Assembly (NCBI GenBank): GCA_030065855.1
Contig: JASJCT010000001.1
Location: 1-64,000, forward strand
Direction of reading: 5' to 3'
From: Myxococcota bacterium
Lineage (GTDB): Bacteria; Myxococcota_A; Polyangia; JAAYKL01
Length of the DNA stretch: 64,000 nucleotides
Below the pieces are notes generated by a model, which was not told where the DNA came from, did no database searches, and saw nothing but the letters and a program-made list of their open reading frames with translations. Shown piece by piece: positions 51,522 to 60,638 of the stretch. The position numbers and the translations under genes are program-made. Positions within the stretch are counted from its first letter, which is position 1, and each line of letters begins with the position of its first letter.

Positions 51522-52520
51522 ATGCAATGCGCGGTATATCTTCGACTTTTTTTGCGTCTCGGTATTGCCATCGTCGCGGTCCTTGGGGTGTGTTGTTGCA
51601 AGGGCAGCACAGAGGTCCGGAGCGGGCATGGCACTGCTAACCGAGGGGCACGTCCAAATGAACGGGCCAGCCCTATCGATGGTGTTCGGGCCATTGGCAT
51701 CATCGAAGATATCATTGCCCTGGGACCGCGCCACGCCGGTACGGTCGGGGCTGAAAAAACGCGCCAATATATCATCGGCCAGCTCAGGCGCTTTGGCCTC
51801 GATCCCCAGCGGGATGACTTTACCGCGTTTACGCCCCATCCAGAGCTCAAACAGGTGAAAATGGCCAATATCACAGTGGATATCCCAGGAAAGGCAAATA
51901 AAAAGGTCCTTATCGGTGGGCACTTTGACGGAAAGATCCTCGACGGTGTGGATTTTAAAGGGGCCAATGACGGGGGCTCTTCCACGGCCCTGCTCCTGGA
52001 GTTGGCGCAGTACTTTGCCGCGCACACACCGCCGTGTCCAGTGCGGATCGCGTTTTTTGACGGCGAGGAAGCCCTTGTTAGATGGACCGACGCCGATAGT
52101 CTCTATGGATCCAAGCACATGGCCACCAGGTTGAAGCAGGATCAGGAGGTGGATGGGTTCGCAGCGGCCGTGGTGGTCGATATGATTGGCGATGCCCGGC
52201 TGCGCATTCAACAGGAGACCCTGTCCACGCCTTGGGTGTTCAATACCCTGGCCAGGACTGCGGCGCGCCTCGGCTTTCCCGACTTGTTCAACGGCAGTCG
52301 AGGCGCCATTGCAGATGACCACGTGCCTTTTATTCAGATCGGCATTCCCGCAGCTGTGCTCATCGACATGAATTTCGGTCCGGGTTGGCAGAGCAATGCC
52401 TACTGGCACACAGAGCGCGATACAGTGGACAAGCTTTCGCCAAAGAGCATCGAAACAGTGGGCCACATCGTCATCGCAAGCCTACCTGAGCTCGCTCGCG
52501 GTCAAATGACCGAGAGGTAA
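51522..52520 (+). CDS. M28-type zinc peptidase / glutaminyl cyclotransferase-like exported protein
   Basis: 332 residues. An N-terminal hydrophobic leader (RLFLRLGIAIVAVLGVCCC) suggests export; a run of three Cys could serve as a lipoprotein site although the lipobox is imperfect. The M28 core starts near 60: IIALGPRHAGTVGAEKTRQYI, GGHFDGK near 132 (His, zinc), GANDGGSS (bridging Asp), FFDGEEAL (Glu pair), VVDMIGDARL (Asp), and AYWHTERDT near the end (last His). The GSRGAIADDHVPFIQIGIPAAVLID and YWHTERDTVDKLSP segments resemble glutaminyl-peptide cyclotransferases as much as aminopeptidases. Activity is therefore undecided between the two. Confidence 0.75.
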   Translation: MQCAVYLRLFLRLGIAIVAVLGVCCCKGSTEVRSGHGTANRGARPNERASPIDGVRAIGIIEDIIALGPRHAGTVGAEKTRQYIIGQLRRFGLDPQRDDFTAFTPHPELKQVKMANITVDIPGKANKKVLIGGHFDGKILDGVDFKGANDGGSSTALLLELAQYFAAHTPPCPVRIAFFDGEEALVRWTDADSLYGSKHMATRLKQDQEVDGFAAAVVVDMIGDARLRIQQETLSTPWVFNTLARTAARLGFPDLFNGSRGAIADDHVPFIQIGIPAAVLIDMNFGPGWQSNAYWHTERDTVDKLSPKSIETVGHIVIASLPELARGQMTER

Positions 52521-52583
52521 TTGCCAAGATCGCCGAAACTGGTATTCTCCACCGTCGATGGTGCTTGGGAGGAGTAATCGCCT

Positions 52584-53519
52584 ATGAAACGCATAGATGC
52601 GTCAAAAGATGGATTCGCTGATATCGCGTGGTCGCCGGACAGTAATTGGATCGCCTATGTCGTGGGCAAGGACGAAGTGCGCATCGCCAATGCCGAGACC
52701 GGTGAAATCCGCGTCATTGGCCCAGGGTATTCGCCTGGATTTACCAAAGATCTGTCTGTGATCCTCGAAAGAGATGCAGAAATTGCCAAAATGACCGGCA
52801 ATGCGGCCAAAACCTTGGTATCAAAGAAAGACCTTGTAAAAGACACGCCAAAACAATCACCGCGGGTCTCGCCCAACGGGGAGCGGTTCGTATTCTGTGT
52901 GAGCAACGTATTCGACAAGGAAAGCCAACAGAAAAACGCATACCCATATCGCCATTTCTTTGGTATTGGCGCAACAGCGTCTACAAAGCCAACCCTCACC
53001 CGCGAGCAGTGGTATGGCGGCCTGGCCTCTTGGTTTCCAGATTCCGAGAGGTTTGTGCACTTTGAATTCGATTCAACAGGCGGACCGCAAGTACACGTTG
53101 TAAATGTCAGCGGAGCGCGGGAAGGGACCTTTGCCGGCCTCTATCCCTCTGTTTCGCCAGACGGCCAAAGACTGGCAGTGAGACCGCGAAGCGGCGGCAG
53201 CCTGGTCGCGTATACGTCCAAGGGATCTTGGGGCAACGCCGATGTGGAAACAGCTGTCATGCGGATTCCAGCAGTTCGGGCCGAGCGAAATAGCGCTACC
53301 CCACCGATTTGGGTAGACAATCGGTTTGTGCTTCTCGACGAGGGAGATCAGTTGTGGCGCGTGGATACAAAGCGCGATAAGGCCGAGGAAATAAAAAAGC
53401 TGCCCCTACCGACACGGCGCCGCACGCCCTCGATGATAGCTGCCCCATCCCGGGAGAGGATAGCCACTGAAGTATCGACCCCAGAGGGATTCGAGCTCAG
53501 GATTGTTTCCATCAGCTGA
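52584..53519 (+). CDS. WD40/PD40-like beta-propeller protein
   Basis: 311 residues with GGGAGGAG at 52568. TolB-type PD40 repeats are visible: IAWSPDSNWIAYVV, RVSPNGERFVFCVS, SWFPDSERFVHFEF, SVSPDGQRLAVRP. There is no signal peptide, so it is probably cytoplasmic, in contrast with TolB. No catalytic motif is seen. It follows the M28 gene by 63 nt on the same strand. A role in protein binding is likely; the partner is unknown. Confidence 0.7.
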   Translation: MKRIDASKDGFADIAWSPDSNWIAYVVGKDEVRIANAETGEIRVIGPGYSPGFTKDLSVILERDAEIAKMTGNAAKTLVSKKDLVKDTPKQSPRVSPNGERFVFCVSNVFDKESQQKNAYPYRHFFGIGATASTKPTLTREQWYGGLASWFPDSERFVHFEFDSTGGPQVHVVNVSGAREGTFAGLYPSVSPDGQRLAVRPRSGGSLVAYTSKGSWGNADVETAVMRIPAVRAERNSATPPIWVDNRFVLLDEGDQLWRVDTKRDKAEEIKKLPLPTRRRTPSMIAAPSRERIATEVSTPEGFELRIVSIS

Positions 53520-53561
53520 CCCACCATTGGCGTTCGGTCTTTTTTTTAAAATATGTAGCAC

Positions 53562-53591
53562 TTGACCTTGTTCGTTTCTATCTCGTACATT
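53562..53591 (+). promoter_or_regulatory. Candidate promoter for the TPR gene
   Basis: TTGACC (53562-53567), 18-bp spacer, TACATT (53586-53591), about 109 nt before the GTG at 53700. A weak terminator-like T-run after the propeller gene (53540-53547) precedes it. Confidence 0.35.
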
Positions 53592-53699
53592 ATCAACTTC
53601 TATATGGAGAGTCGCACCTCCTAGCAGGGCAGATCGGCTCTGAAAATGGACCCTTTTAGTCCAGCTAGAAGGTAGCCGTATCGAACGGACCATTAGGAC

Positions 53700-56324
53700 G
53701 TGGCCATCAATAAGAACAAAATCGTCGCTATCGCGCAGCGGCATACTGCCAAAGGCCATTTTGAAAAGGCGATTACCGAATACCAAAAGCTGATCAAAGC
53801 AGATCCGGCAGATATTCGCACCTGGCTGAAGATTGGCGATCTCTATACCCGCATGGGCGCGCGCAAAGAGGCCACTGACACCTATCTCCGCGTTGCAGAA
53901 CAGTACTCAAAGAGCGGATTTCATCTAAAAGCCATTGCCGTTCACAAGCAAGTCCTCAAAATCGACCCAACGCTGGTGGATATTCACCAATATCTGGCAA
54001 AGTCCTACCTGGAACTGGGCCTTAATTCAGAAGCGCTGATCCAACTCGAACAACTCGTGGACATCTACCAACGGACCGGGCGCGAAGAACCCTTGCTCGC
54101 AGTATTGCTCCGCATGGGAGAACTCGATCCTCGCAACATTGCCACCCGGTTGCGCATTGCTGAGCATTTGTCCAGGGAAAACCGGGCCCATGAAGCTGTA
54201 GAGCACTTTGCCATTGCCTGCGATGAACTTAAAAAACAGGGGCGCATCGATGATTTTCTCAAAGTAGCAGAACGGCTGCTTTACCACGATTCATCTCGGG
54301 TCGAGCTGGCCAGAGAGACCGCGTCCATCTATCTCAAGCGCAAGCAGTACAAGCAGGCACTGGCAAAACTCCAGATGTGTTTCGTAAAAAACCCCAGGGA
54401 TCTCAACACCCTAGAGCTGCTCGCCAATGCTTTTTCCGGGTTGGAACAACCGGACAAGGCAGCGTCGGTTTACAAAGAGATGTTTCTCCTACTCCAAGGC
54501 CCAGAACACGAAGGAGAGCGGACCCGCGTCCTTGAAGCCATTTTGGCGATCGATCCGGAAAACGAGATGGCGCTCGAACAGCTCGGCCGGTCTGCCGCGC
54601 CCGAACCCAAACCCCACGAGGGCCAAGAAAACTCTCAACTGGAGATGGAAGTCCAGAGCTATGCCGAGGCGTCTCATGTGGCAAGCTCGGAAGAAGATAG
54701 CGAAGCACTAGAGGACGAAGCGTATGAAGAGCTTTCCAATGTCGGCTCCCTTTCAGAAGAGGAAATTGAAAAACGAGCCCATGAGATCCTCTCTGAAGCA
54801 ACGGTGCTCGTGAAATATGGCCTGTCGGATCGTGCCCTCGACCACCTGGAGCGAATTTTCGAATTTGACCCCTACAACATCGACGCGCGAGAGCGGACCA
54901 AAGACGTACTGCTGGAGCAAGGCCGCGTCGAAGAAGCGTTAGAACAGCTGTTTCTCTTGGCAGACGTATTTAGCGAATCGCAACCAGAGGGTGCGGTGTA
55001 CTACTTGCACGAAATCCTCCGAATAGATCCGGAAAACGCCCGGGCAAGAGAGATGATCGAGGCCCTGGGTGGTGTGATGCCAGAGGATCTGGAAGAGCCG
55101 CCCAAGGATACCGCCCTAGAAGATGACGCGCCTATTATTGCGGAAGACGACGAGAATGTTTACGTCATTGACGACGCCCCCCTCGCATCGGTCGGGCAGA
55201 CAGCCGAGGCAGAGGAACTTTCAGCCGCGACCCAGGCCGATATCCAACCAGAGGAAGCATCTGAGACCGGAGAAGAAGGACTGACATCGGCCCTACAGGA
55301 CGACTCGGCGCCCGAGGATCAGGATGGTATCGGCGGGGTCACAGACCCCGACCAAACAAGCATTCCAGAATATGATCTGTCGGACTTCGACCTCGACGAT
55401 GTTGCCGACATGTCAGACCGACTGGATACACTCGATGATCCGACCACAGTTGACTCAGATCAGGAAACCCAGCGCCGAGGTACAGCGCTTGAAGAGGAGA
55501 TTGAGGATATCTCCCTCGACGATATGACCGAGCTATCGGCTGAGGACGACCCAACAGCGGGGGACCTGGCAATGGAGCGGGAACCGTCCGGCCCCTTGCC
55601 GAAAATTGAGGATGAACTGGAAGAGATAGAATTCTTTGTCGACCAGGGCTTGTACAACGAAGCGCAAGGCGTGCTAAAGGACCTCACCGCCCGGTATCCA
55701 GATGATCCTCGGGTTCAGGAAGCGGCCGGGTTTCTCGATCGCAACCGCGAGGCATTGGATGCTGCTGATGAGGCTATGGAAGAGGAGGCTCAGCGTCCTT
55801 CATTTGCACCGGATCTCATCGATGACGACTTTGATCTTATTGAAATCATTGAGGATTCAGAGAGTATCACTATCGAGGAGGTGATAGAAGGCTCCAAAAT
55901 AACCGCTGCTCATGAAATCGAAGAGGCCGATTACGCGACCCATTACGACCTGGGCCTTGCCTACAAGGAGATGGGGCTGTTTGACAACGCCATCGCCGAG
56001 TTCGAAAAGGCTGCGGGTGATCCTGCCAAAATCGGGCTTGTAAAGACCATGATCGGCATTTGCTACAACAACCTCGAAAAAAGAGACGATGCTGTCAAGG
56101 CGTTTGAGGAGGGACTGCAGTCGCAGCATTTGGATGAGCAGCAAGAACTCGGATTGCTCTACGAGCTCGGCGTGACCTTCCAAATGATGCGCAGAAACGA
56201 AGAGGCGATGGCTTGTTTTGAAAAAATTGCCGCCATAGACCCCAATTTCGCCGACATTGGCGGTCGCATCGCAGCCCTTTCAGGGGAGCAGGGTACCCCA
56301 TCCAAACGCGGTGTTTTTTCATAA
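53700..56324 (+). CDS. Large TPR protein with acidic linkers
   Basis: 874 residues from a GTG start. TPR block 1 (about 1-300) begins VAIAQRHTAKGHFEKAITEYQKLIKADPADIRTWLKIGDLY and repeats every 34 residues. A very acidic linker (about 300-345) leads to TPR block 2 (about 350-450). A long acidic stretch (about 455-640), rich in Glu/Asp/Ser and likely disordered, leads to TPR block 3 (about 640-870, LAYKEMGLFDNAIAEFEKA). The start module is one I know from Myxococcota TPR proteins. No signal peptide, so cytoplasmic. It should act as a scaffold; partners are not identified. The downstream propeller gene overlaps its end. Confidence 0.85.
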   Translation: MAINKNKIVAIAQRHTAKGHFEKAITEYQKLIKADPADIRTWLKIGDLYTRMGARKEATDTYLRVAEQYSKSGFHLKAIAVHKQVLKIDPTLVDIHQYLAKSYLELGLNSEALIQLEQLVDIYQRTGREEPLLAVLLRMGELDPRNIATRLRIAEHLSRENRAHEAVEHFAIACDELKKQGRIDDFLKVAERLLYHDSSRVELARETASIYLKRKQYKQALAKLQMCFVKNPRDLNTLELLANAFSGLEQPDKAASVYKEMFLLLQGPEHEGERTRVLEAILAIDPENEMALEQLGRSAAPEPKPHEGQENSQLEMEVQSYAEASHVASSEEDSEALEDEAYEELSNVGSLSEEEIEKRAHEILSEATVLVKYGLSDRALDHLERIFEFDPYNIDARERTKDVLLEQGRVEEALEQLFLLADVFSESQPEGAVYYLHEILRIDPENARAREMIEALGGVMPEDLEEPPKDTALEDDAPIIAEDDENVYVIDDAPLASVGQTAEAEELSAATQADIQPEEASETGEEGLTSALQDDSAPEDQDGIGGVTDPDQTSIPEYDLSDFDLDDVADMSDRLDTLDDPTTVDSDQETQRRGTALEEEIEDISLDDMTELSAEDDPTAGDLAMEREPSGPLPKIEDELEEIEFFVDQGLYNEAQGVLKDLTARYPDDPRVQEAAGFLDRNREALDAADEAMEEEAQRPSFAPDLIDDDFDLIEIIEDSESITIEEVIEGSKITAAHEIEEADYATHYDLGLAYKEMGLFDNAIAEFEKAAGDPAKIGLVKTMIGICYNNLEKRDDAVKAFEEGLQSQHLDEQQELGLLYELGVTFQMMRRNEEAMACFEKIAAIDPNFADIGGRIAALSGEQGTPSKRGVFS

Positions 56325-57627
56325 TCCCACGATTACATCGGCGCGATCGGGCCCAAACACAAGTCCAAAACGGGGAGTTCCAATTGCTGGGATCATTGTC
56401 CTGGGAATGCTGAGCTTGTGGACGGCTTGCGGCAACACCTCGAATGAGCCCAGCGTGAGCGAAACCAAGGCTGAGATATCAGAGGCAGTTCCCCTCCCAC
56501 CCGCACAGAGCCACGCGAGAATGGGATGGACCACCTTCCGGGGAGATACGCGCAGAACTGGGCGGGCACTTGTCAACGGTCCGCGGAATGCCCACCTAAA
56601 ATGGGTGTTTCGAACCGGTGGTCGGATCTATGCGGACGCAGCAGTGGCCCCCGACAACACTGTTTACGTCGCCTCCTTTGACCGATTCCTCTATGCAGTG
56701 AATGGGGCTGGTAGGGAAATCTGGTCCTATGACGCGGGTGGAAAAATCTGGACCTCCCCGGCCATCGCCAAAGACGGCACCATCTACTTTGGCAGCGATG
56801 CAGACCGACTGATAGCGCTCGACAGTACCGGCACTGAGCGATGGATTTTTTCAACGACCCAAGCCACTGAGAAGGGGGACAAAGCTGAGGACGGCAGATG
56901 GGATGTGGACACGTCCCCTGTGATCACAGCTGATGGGTCGATTATTTTTGGTTGCCACCTTCACTTGTACGCCCTTAGGCCAAGCGGTGCCATGCGGTGG
57001 CATTTCAAAGCCGGCACAGGTAAGGCAAAAATATTTTCGAGCCCAACCCTTGGCATGGATGGATCGATCTACTTTGGCACACAGGGGCGGTACTTCTTTG
57101 CCTTGAATCAGAGTGCCAAGGTGTTGTGGCACCTGAAGACCGAGGGAGATATTGACAGCACGCCAGCAGTCGGAGATGACGGTACCGTGTATTTCGCCGC
57201 GGATGACGGCGTGGTGCGGGCCGTGCATCCGAGCGGCCAACAGCGATGGGCAACGTCCCTCAGCGCGCCCATTCGGGCTCCCATCGCGATTGGCCACGAC
57301 GGTACTGTCTTTGTTTCTACCTATGGCAAAAGGCCGTTTTTAGCTGCTTTGACCGGTTCGACCGGGGTTGAGAGATGGCGGTTTTATATAGAACCCGGGG
57401 ACGGCGCCTTCTACGGCATTCAATCGGGTGCACTCATCGATAAGGAGGGGTATATTTATTTTGGGGGTAGGGATCACTTTATCTATTGCCTGTCTCCAGG
57501 GGGCACGTTGATCTGGCGGTATAAAACCGGGAATCAAGTGGATGCGAGCCCAGTAATCGGCCCGGACGGCACGCTTTATGTGGGAAGTGATGATAAACGC
57601 CTCTATGCATTTGCACCGGCTCCGTGA
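56311..57627 (+). CDS. PQQ-type beta-propeller lipoprotein
   Basis: About 438 residues. The start is uncertain: GTG at 56311 (overlapping the TPR stop) is the nearest in-frame codon before the hydrophobic segment, while TTG at 56257 lies well inside the TPR gene. GIIVLGMLSLWTACG resembles a lipobox, so the mature protein probably begins at that Cys and sits in the periplasm. The mature part is a seven- or eight-bladed propeller with repeated YVASFDRFLYAVNGAGREIWSY, IYFGSDADRLIALDSTGTERW and VYFAADDGVVRAVHPSGQQRW units. This resembles BamB and other PQQ-like quinoprotein folds but lacks dehydrogenase residues. Confidence 0.78.
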   Translation: MFFHNPTITSARSGPNTSPKRGVPIAGIIVLGMLSLWTACGNTSNEPSVSETKAEISEAVPLPPAQSHARMGWTTFRGDTRRTGRALVNGPRNAHLKWVFRTGGRIYADAAVAPDNTVYVASFDRFLYAVNGAGREIWSYDAGGKIWTSPAIAKDGTIYFGSDADRLIALDSTGTERWIFSTTQATEKGDKAEDGRWDVDTSPVITADGSIIFGCHLHLYALRPSGAMRWHFKAGTGKAKIFSSPTLGMDGSIYFGTQGRYFFALNQSAKVLWHLKTEGDIDSTPAVGDDGTVYFAADDGVVRAVHPSGQQRWATSLSAPIRAPIAIGHDGTVFVSTYGKRPFLAALTGSTGVERWRFYIEPGDGAFYGIQSGALIDKEGYIYFGGRDHFIYCLSPGGTLIWRYKTGNQVDASPVIGPDGTLYVGSDDKRLYAFAPAP

Positions 57628-57757
57628 ATATCGCATTTTGGGCATTGCGCTTTTAGCGTATTTAGATAGCATAAAAAGTGCAAAGGTATGTGTTCAGATC
57701 GCATGATGAGTAAAGGGCTAACAAACGCTCTAACCGAGCCCAGTAAGAGAGACATGC

Positions 57758-58264
57758 ATGTCAAAACGGCTTCGTCAACAATCAATTAGGGAGATCGTCT
57801 CCAAGCAGTCTGTTCCCAACCAGGCAGCGCTGGCAGACGAGCTGAGAAAACTAGGATTCGACGTGACTCAAGCCACGTTGTCTCGGGATATCGCCGAGCT
57901 GGCACTGGTCAAGTCCAAAGATGGGTATTTGAGACCTGAGGACGCGAGTGGGTCTGGTGCTGCGGTCCCAGATCCAGAGGGCACGATGCGGCGGTATGTT
58001 ACAAAAGTCGATGTGGCCGGCAACCTGTTGGTGATTCGCACGCCCCCTGGAAGTGCGGTGCCAGTGGCCATTGTTTTGGACAACGGAGACTATCCAGGGA
58101 TCATGGGCACGATTGCCGGTGACGATACGTGTCTCGCGATAGCCCGCACCGAAGGGGATGCGTTGGCGTTTAAGCAGCAGCTTTTAGAGAGTTTAGGACT
58201 GGGTGACGTCGTGCCAGAAACAGATCTGTCACCCGAGGAAACGGTGCCACAGGGGGAGATTTAA
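57758..58264 (+). CDS. argR: Arginine repressor ArgR
   Basis: 168 residues. N-terminal winged helix (RQQSIREIVSKQSVPNQAALADELRKLGFDVTQATLSRDIAEL), where TQATLSRDI is the DNA-recognition helix; C-terminal arginine-binding and hexamerisation domain (about 85-155) with GIMGTIAGDDTCLAIA. The C terminus is about 10 residues longer than usual and acidic. It should repress arginine biosynthesis genes, none of which lie here. I did not find a convincing ARG box in its own upstream region (57628-57757). Confidence 0.92.
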   Translation: MSKRLRQQSIREIVSKQSVPNQAALADELRKLGFDVTQATLSRDIAELALVKSKDGYLRPEDASGSGAAVPDPEGTMRRYVTKVDVAGNLLVIRTPPGSAVPVAIVLDNGDYPGIMGTIAGDDTCLAIARTEGDALAFKQQLLESLGLGDVVPETDLSPEETVPQGEI

Positions 58265-58266
58265 CC

Positions 58267-58533
58267 ATGGGGATAAAGGCTATCAAAAAATGGCTCGCCA
58301 CGGGCCTGGCAATGGGGATTGTTATCGGGATATCCCAACCGGCATTGTCCCAGAAATCCCAAAAACCCAGCGGCGGTGTTATCCGCCTTGAAGAGACCAT
58401 TATCGAAGGTCGCGTACAAAAGCCCAATGCTTTTTTCATCAACACCCGGCAGGCATTGGTCTACGAAGGCATGGCATTGAAAGAAAGCTTTATCGATGAA
58501 ATAAAGAGATCTGTCGAAACCGGATCGTTCTAG
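58267..58533 (+). CDS. Small exported protein of a deltaproteobacterial family
   Basis: 88 residues. An N-terminal signal peptide (AIKKWLATGLAMGIVIGISQPALS) is followed by a short mature domain: VIRLEETIIEGRVQKPNAFFI, then QALVYEGMALKESFIDEIKRSVETGSF. The K-P-x-A-F-F/Y and L-K-E-S-F-I pattern recurs, as I recall, in Myxococcota periplasmic proteins near gliding or TonB-like genes, but I cannot give a function. It starts two bases after argR, so it is cotranscribed with it. Its stop lies two bases from the opposite-strand thioesterase end. Confidence 0.65.
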   Translation: MGIKAIKKWLATGLAMGIVIGISQPALSQKSQKPSGGVIRLEETIIEGRVQKPNAFFINTRQALVYEGMALKESFIDEIKRSVETGSF

Positions 58534-58535
58534 GG

Positions 58536-58982
58536 CTACCCAAATACGTTCTTGATCTCATCAAGTATATCTCCCCGCAGTGGCATGGATCGCCGGTTGT
58601 TGATGTCGACGACGACGAACGTTACGTCCGCGTCTGCGATGACCTCTCCATTTTCTGAGTGCATAACCGTTTGTTTGAGCGTTGCACTGTGATTCTTGAC
58701 ACGATCGATCTCGGTTCGGATCTCCAACACCTGACCCAGGCATGCCGGGGCGCGGTAATTGATATTGATGTTGACCACATAGAAGCCGAGTCCGTGGACA
58801 GCCCACGCTTCCAGGTCTCCCCGCGCGTCGAAAATGGCCCACCTCGCCTCTTCGAGAAATTCAAGATACCGGGCGTTGTTTACATGCCCGTAAAGATCCA
58901 GGTGGTATCCGCGAACCTTAATCTTTGTTGAACCCGTGGATGCTGCTGAACTGGATGAGCGGTTTTTCTGTATTGGCTGCAC
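58536..58982 (-). CDS. Acyl-CoA thioesterase, hotdog fold (YbgC/FcbC type)
   Basis: 148 residues from a GTG. The motif YHLDLYGHVNNARYLEFLEEARW (about 27-48) carries the Asp used for catalysis in 4-hydroxybenzoyl-CoA-type thioesterases, and NININYRAPACLG and VTFVVVDINNRRSMPL give the remaining strands. The first 18 residues (Ser/Ala-rich) precede the core, so a later start is possible. It hydrolyses an acyl-CoA, possibly aromatic or short-chain; substrate not predictable. Confidence 0.85.
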   Translation of the reverse strand: MQPIQKNRSSSSAASTGSTKIKVRGYHLDLYGHVNNARYLEFLEEARWAIFDARGDLEAWAVHGLGFYVVNININYRAPACLGQVLEIRTEIDRVKNHSATLKQTVMHSENGEVIADADVTFVVVDINNRRSMPLRGDILDEIKNVFG

Positions 58983-59156
58983 TGACCTACCGAGCTAAGA
59001 CCCAAGTGTCGGCATCCTCTTAACAGATAACATTTCGCTCGTAAAGATGCACCTGGCTGCATGTTGCCCCAACAAATCCAGCTTGATACAATCTAGGCTC
59101 GCGCTGCTTTGGCGCCGTATATTTGCTGAACGAGCAAAGATTGGCATATTGATAGC

Positions 59157-60638
59157 ATGAATGATGTAAAAGATGGCCCTCAGCCAGCTGAAGACATGAC
59201 CACCCCAAAAACCCACGATCGGACAAGTGAGGCAAATCGAGAGACACTGGATTTTATCCAAGTCACACCGGAAAACACCAGTTTAGAAGCCCTCTCGCCC
59301 TCTGAGATCGCCGCGCTCTTTTCAGAAAGCCAAAACCAAATCCACGTTTTGTTGAAGCGCTGTGTGCTCGCAGTGCTCAACAGCGGCCATGAGAACGACG
59401 ATGTCAAAACCATGCTCGAAAAGTACTCGGATTTTGACGTGGAAGTCATTCGATCCGCGGGTGGCATTGCCCTAAACCTCAAGGCAGCACCCAAGCAGGC
59501 GTTTGTGGTGTACGAGTATCTGGAGCCCACTGGTCCTGTATATCGATACAAAATCATCGATGGCATCCGGCAGAACATCTTTTCAGTGCTAAGGGACCTG
59601 GTGTTTATCAAAACCGAGGTGGAGCGATCCGGTAAGTACGACGTGACAAGCCCCACCGGCATCACCGACGCGGTATTCCTGATTTTGCGAAACGCCGGCA
59701 TTTTTCGCAAAACCGGACGACACAAGATCATCGTCTGCTGGGGCGGACACGCCATCAGCCGCGAGGAATACGAGTATACCAAGCGGGTCGGCTATGAGTG
59801 CGGCCTGCGGTTCATGGATGTCATCACGGGTTGCGGTCCAGGCGCCATGAAAGGCCCGATGAAGGGCGCCACCATTGCCCATTCCAAACAGCGATATTGC
59901 GAAGGGCGATATGTGGGCATTACCGAGCCGGGCATCATCGCTTCTGAGGCGCCCAACCCAATTGTCGACCCGCTGGTCATCATGCCCGACATTGAAAAGC
60001 GCCTAGAGGCATTTATCCGTTTGGGTCATGGCATCGTGATTTTCCCGGGCGGTGCCGGCACTGCAGAAGAGCTGATGTATCTTCTAGGCGTACTCTCCCA
60101 TCGTAAAAATCGCGATGTGCCCATTCCCGTGATCTTGACCGGCCCGGCCAGCAGCGCGCCCTACTTCAAGCGACTCAATGCCTTTGTCCGCAATACACTG
60201 GGGCAAGAGGTGGCCAGTCGGTACCAGATCATTATCGATGATCCAGCGCGGGTGGCCCAGGTCATGAATCGCGGCCTACTCAAAGTAAAAGCCGCCAGGG
60301 AACGGCTTTCAGATTCCTATTACTTTAACCGCAGCCTTTACATTCCACCGATCTTTCAAGAGCCGTTCACGCCGAGCCACGACAGCGTGGATGGATTGGT
60401 GGTGGAACCCGCTGCTGAGCCCTATCTGTATGCCGCAACAGTGCGCCGGGTCTTCTCAGCCGTGGTGTGGGGTAATGTCAAACCCGAGGGTATCTCAGCC
60501 ATAGCCGAGCGGGGGCCCCTTGCGATCCAGGGCAGCCGCCGGGCCATGGACGAAATCGATGGGCTGATCCAGTCGTTTATCGAACAGGGTCGCATGCGGC
60601 TGGTGGGAAAATACGCGCCGGTCTACAAAATGTTATAG
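59157..60638 (+). CDS. ppnN: Nucleotide 5-prime-monophosphate nucleosidase PpnN
   Basis: 493 residues, slightly longer than the E. coli protein (about 454) owing to a 35-residue N-terminal tail. An N-terminal DUF4478-like domain is followed by a LOG/Rossmann core: VCWGGHAISREEYEYTK, VITGCGPGAMKGPMKGA, and the signature IVIFPGGAGTAEELMYLLG near 295-313. The C-terminal part (FKRLNAFVRNTLGQEV, YYFNRSLYIPPIFQEPF) is the DUF3412-like domain. PpnN splits purine/pyrimidine monophosphates to base and ribose 5-phosphate and is stimulated by (p)ppGpp in E. coli. The 3-prime end overlaps the opposite-strand MCP gene by 6 nt. Confidence 0.88.
   Translation: MNDVKDGPQPAEDMTTPKTHDRTSEANRETLDFIQVTPENTSLEALSPSEIAALFSESQNQIHVLLKRCVLAVLNSGHENDDVKTMLEKYSDFDVEVIRSAGGIALNLKAAPKQAFVVYEYLEPTGPVYRYKIIDGIRQNIFSVLRDLVFIKTEVERSGKYDVTSPTGITDAVFLILRNAGIFRKTGRHKIIVCWGGHAISREEYEYTKRVGYECGLRFMDVITGCGPGAMKGPMKGATIAHSKQRYCEGRYVGITEPGIIASEAPNPIVDPLVIMPDIEKRLEAFIRLGHGIVIFPGGAGTAEELMYLLGVLSHRKNRDVPIPVILTGPASSAPYFKRLNAFVRNTLGQEVASRYQIIIDDPARVAQVMNRGLLKVKAARERLSDSYYFNRSLYIPPIFQEPFTPSHDSVDGLVVEPAAEPYLYAATVRRVFSAVVWGNVKPEGISAIAERGPLAIQGSRRAMDEIDGLIQSFIEQGRMRLVGKYAPVYKML

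Noticed and set aside
53518-53547. Terminator after the propeller gene
   Set aside because: GACC/GGTC stem is only 4 bp with a 14-nt loop before an 8-T run, too weak to call.
57628-57757. ARG box upstream of argR
   Set aside because: AT-rich stretches are present but none fits the paired ArgR consensus.
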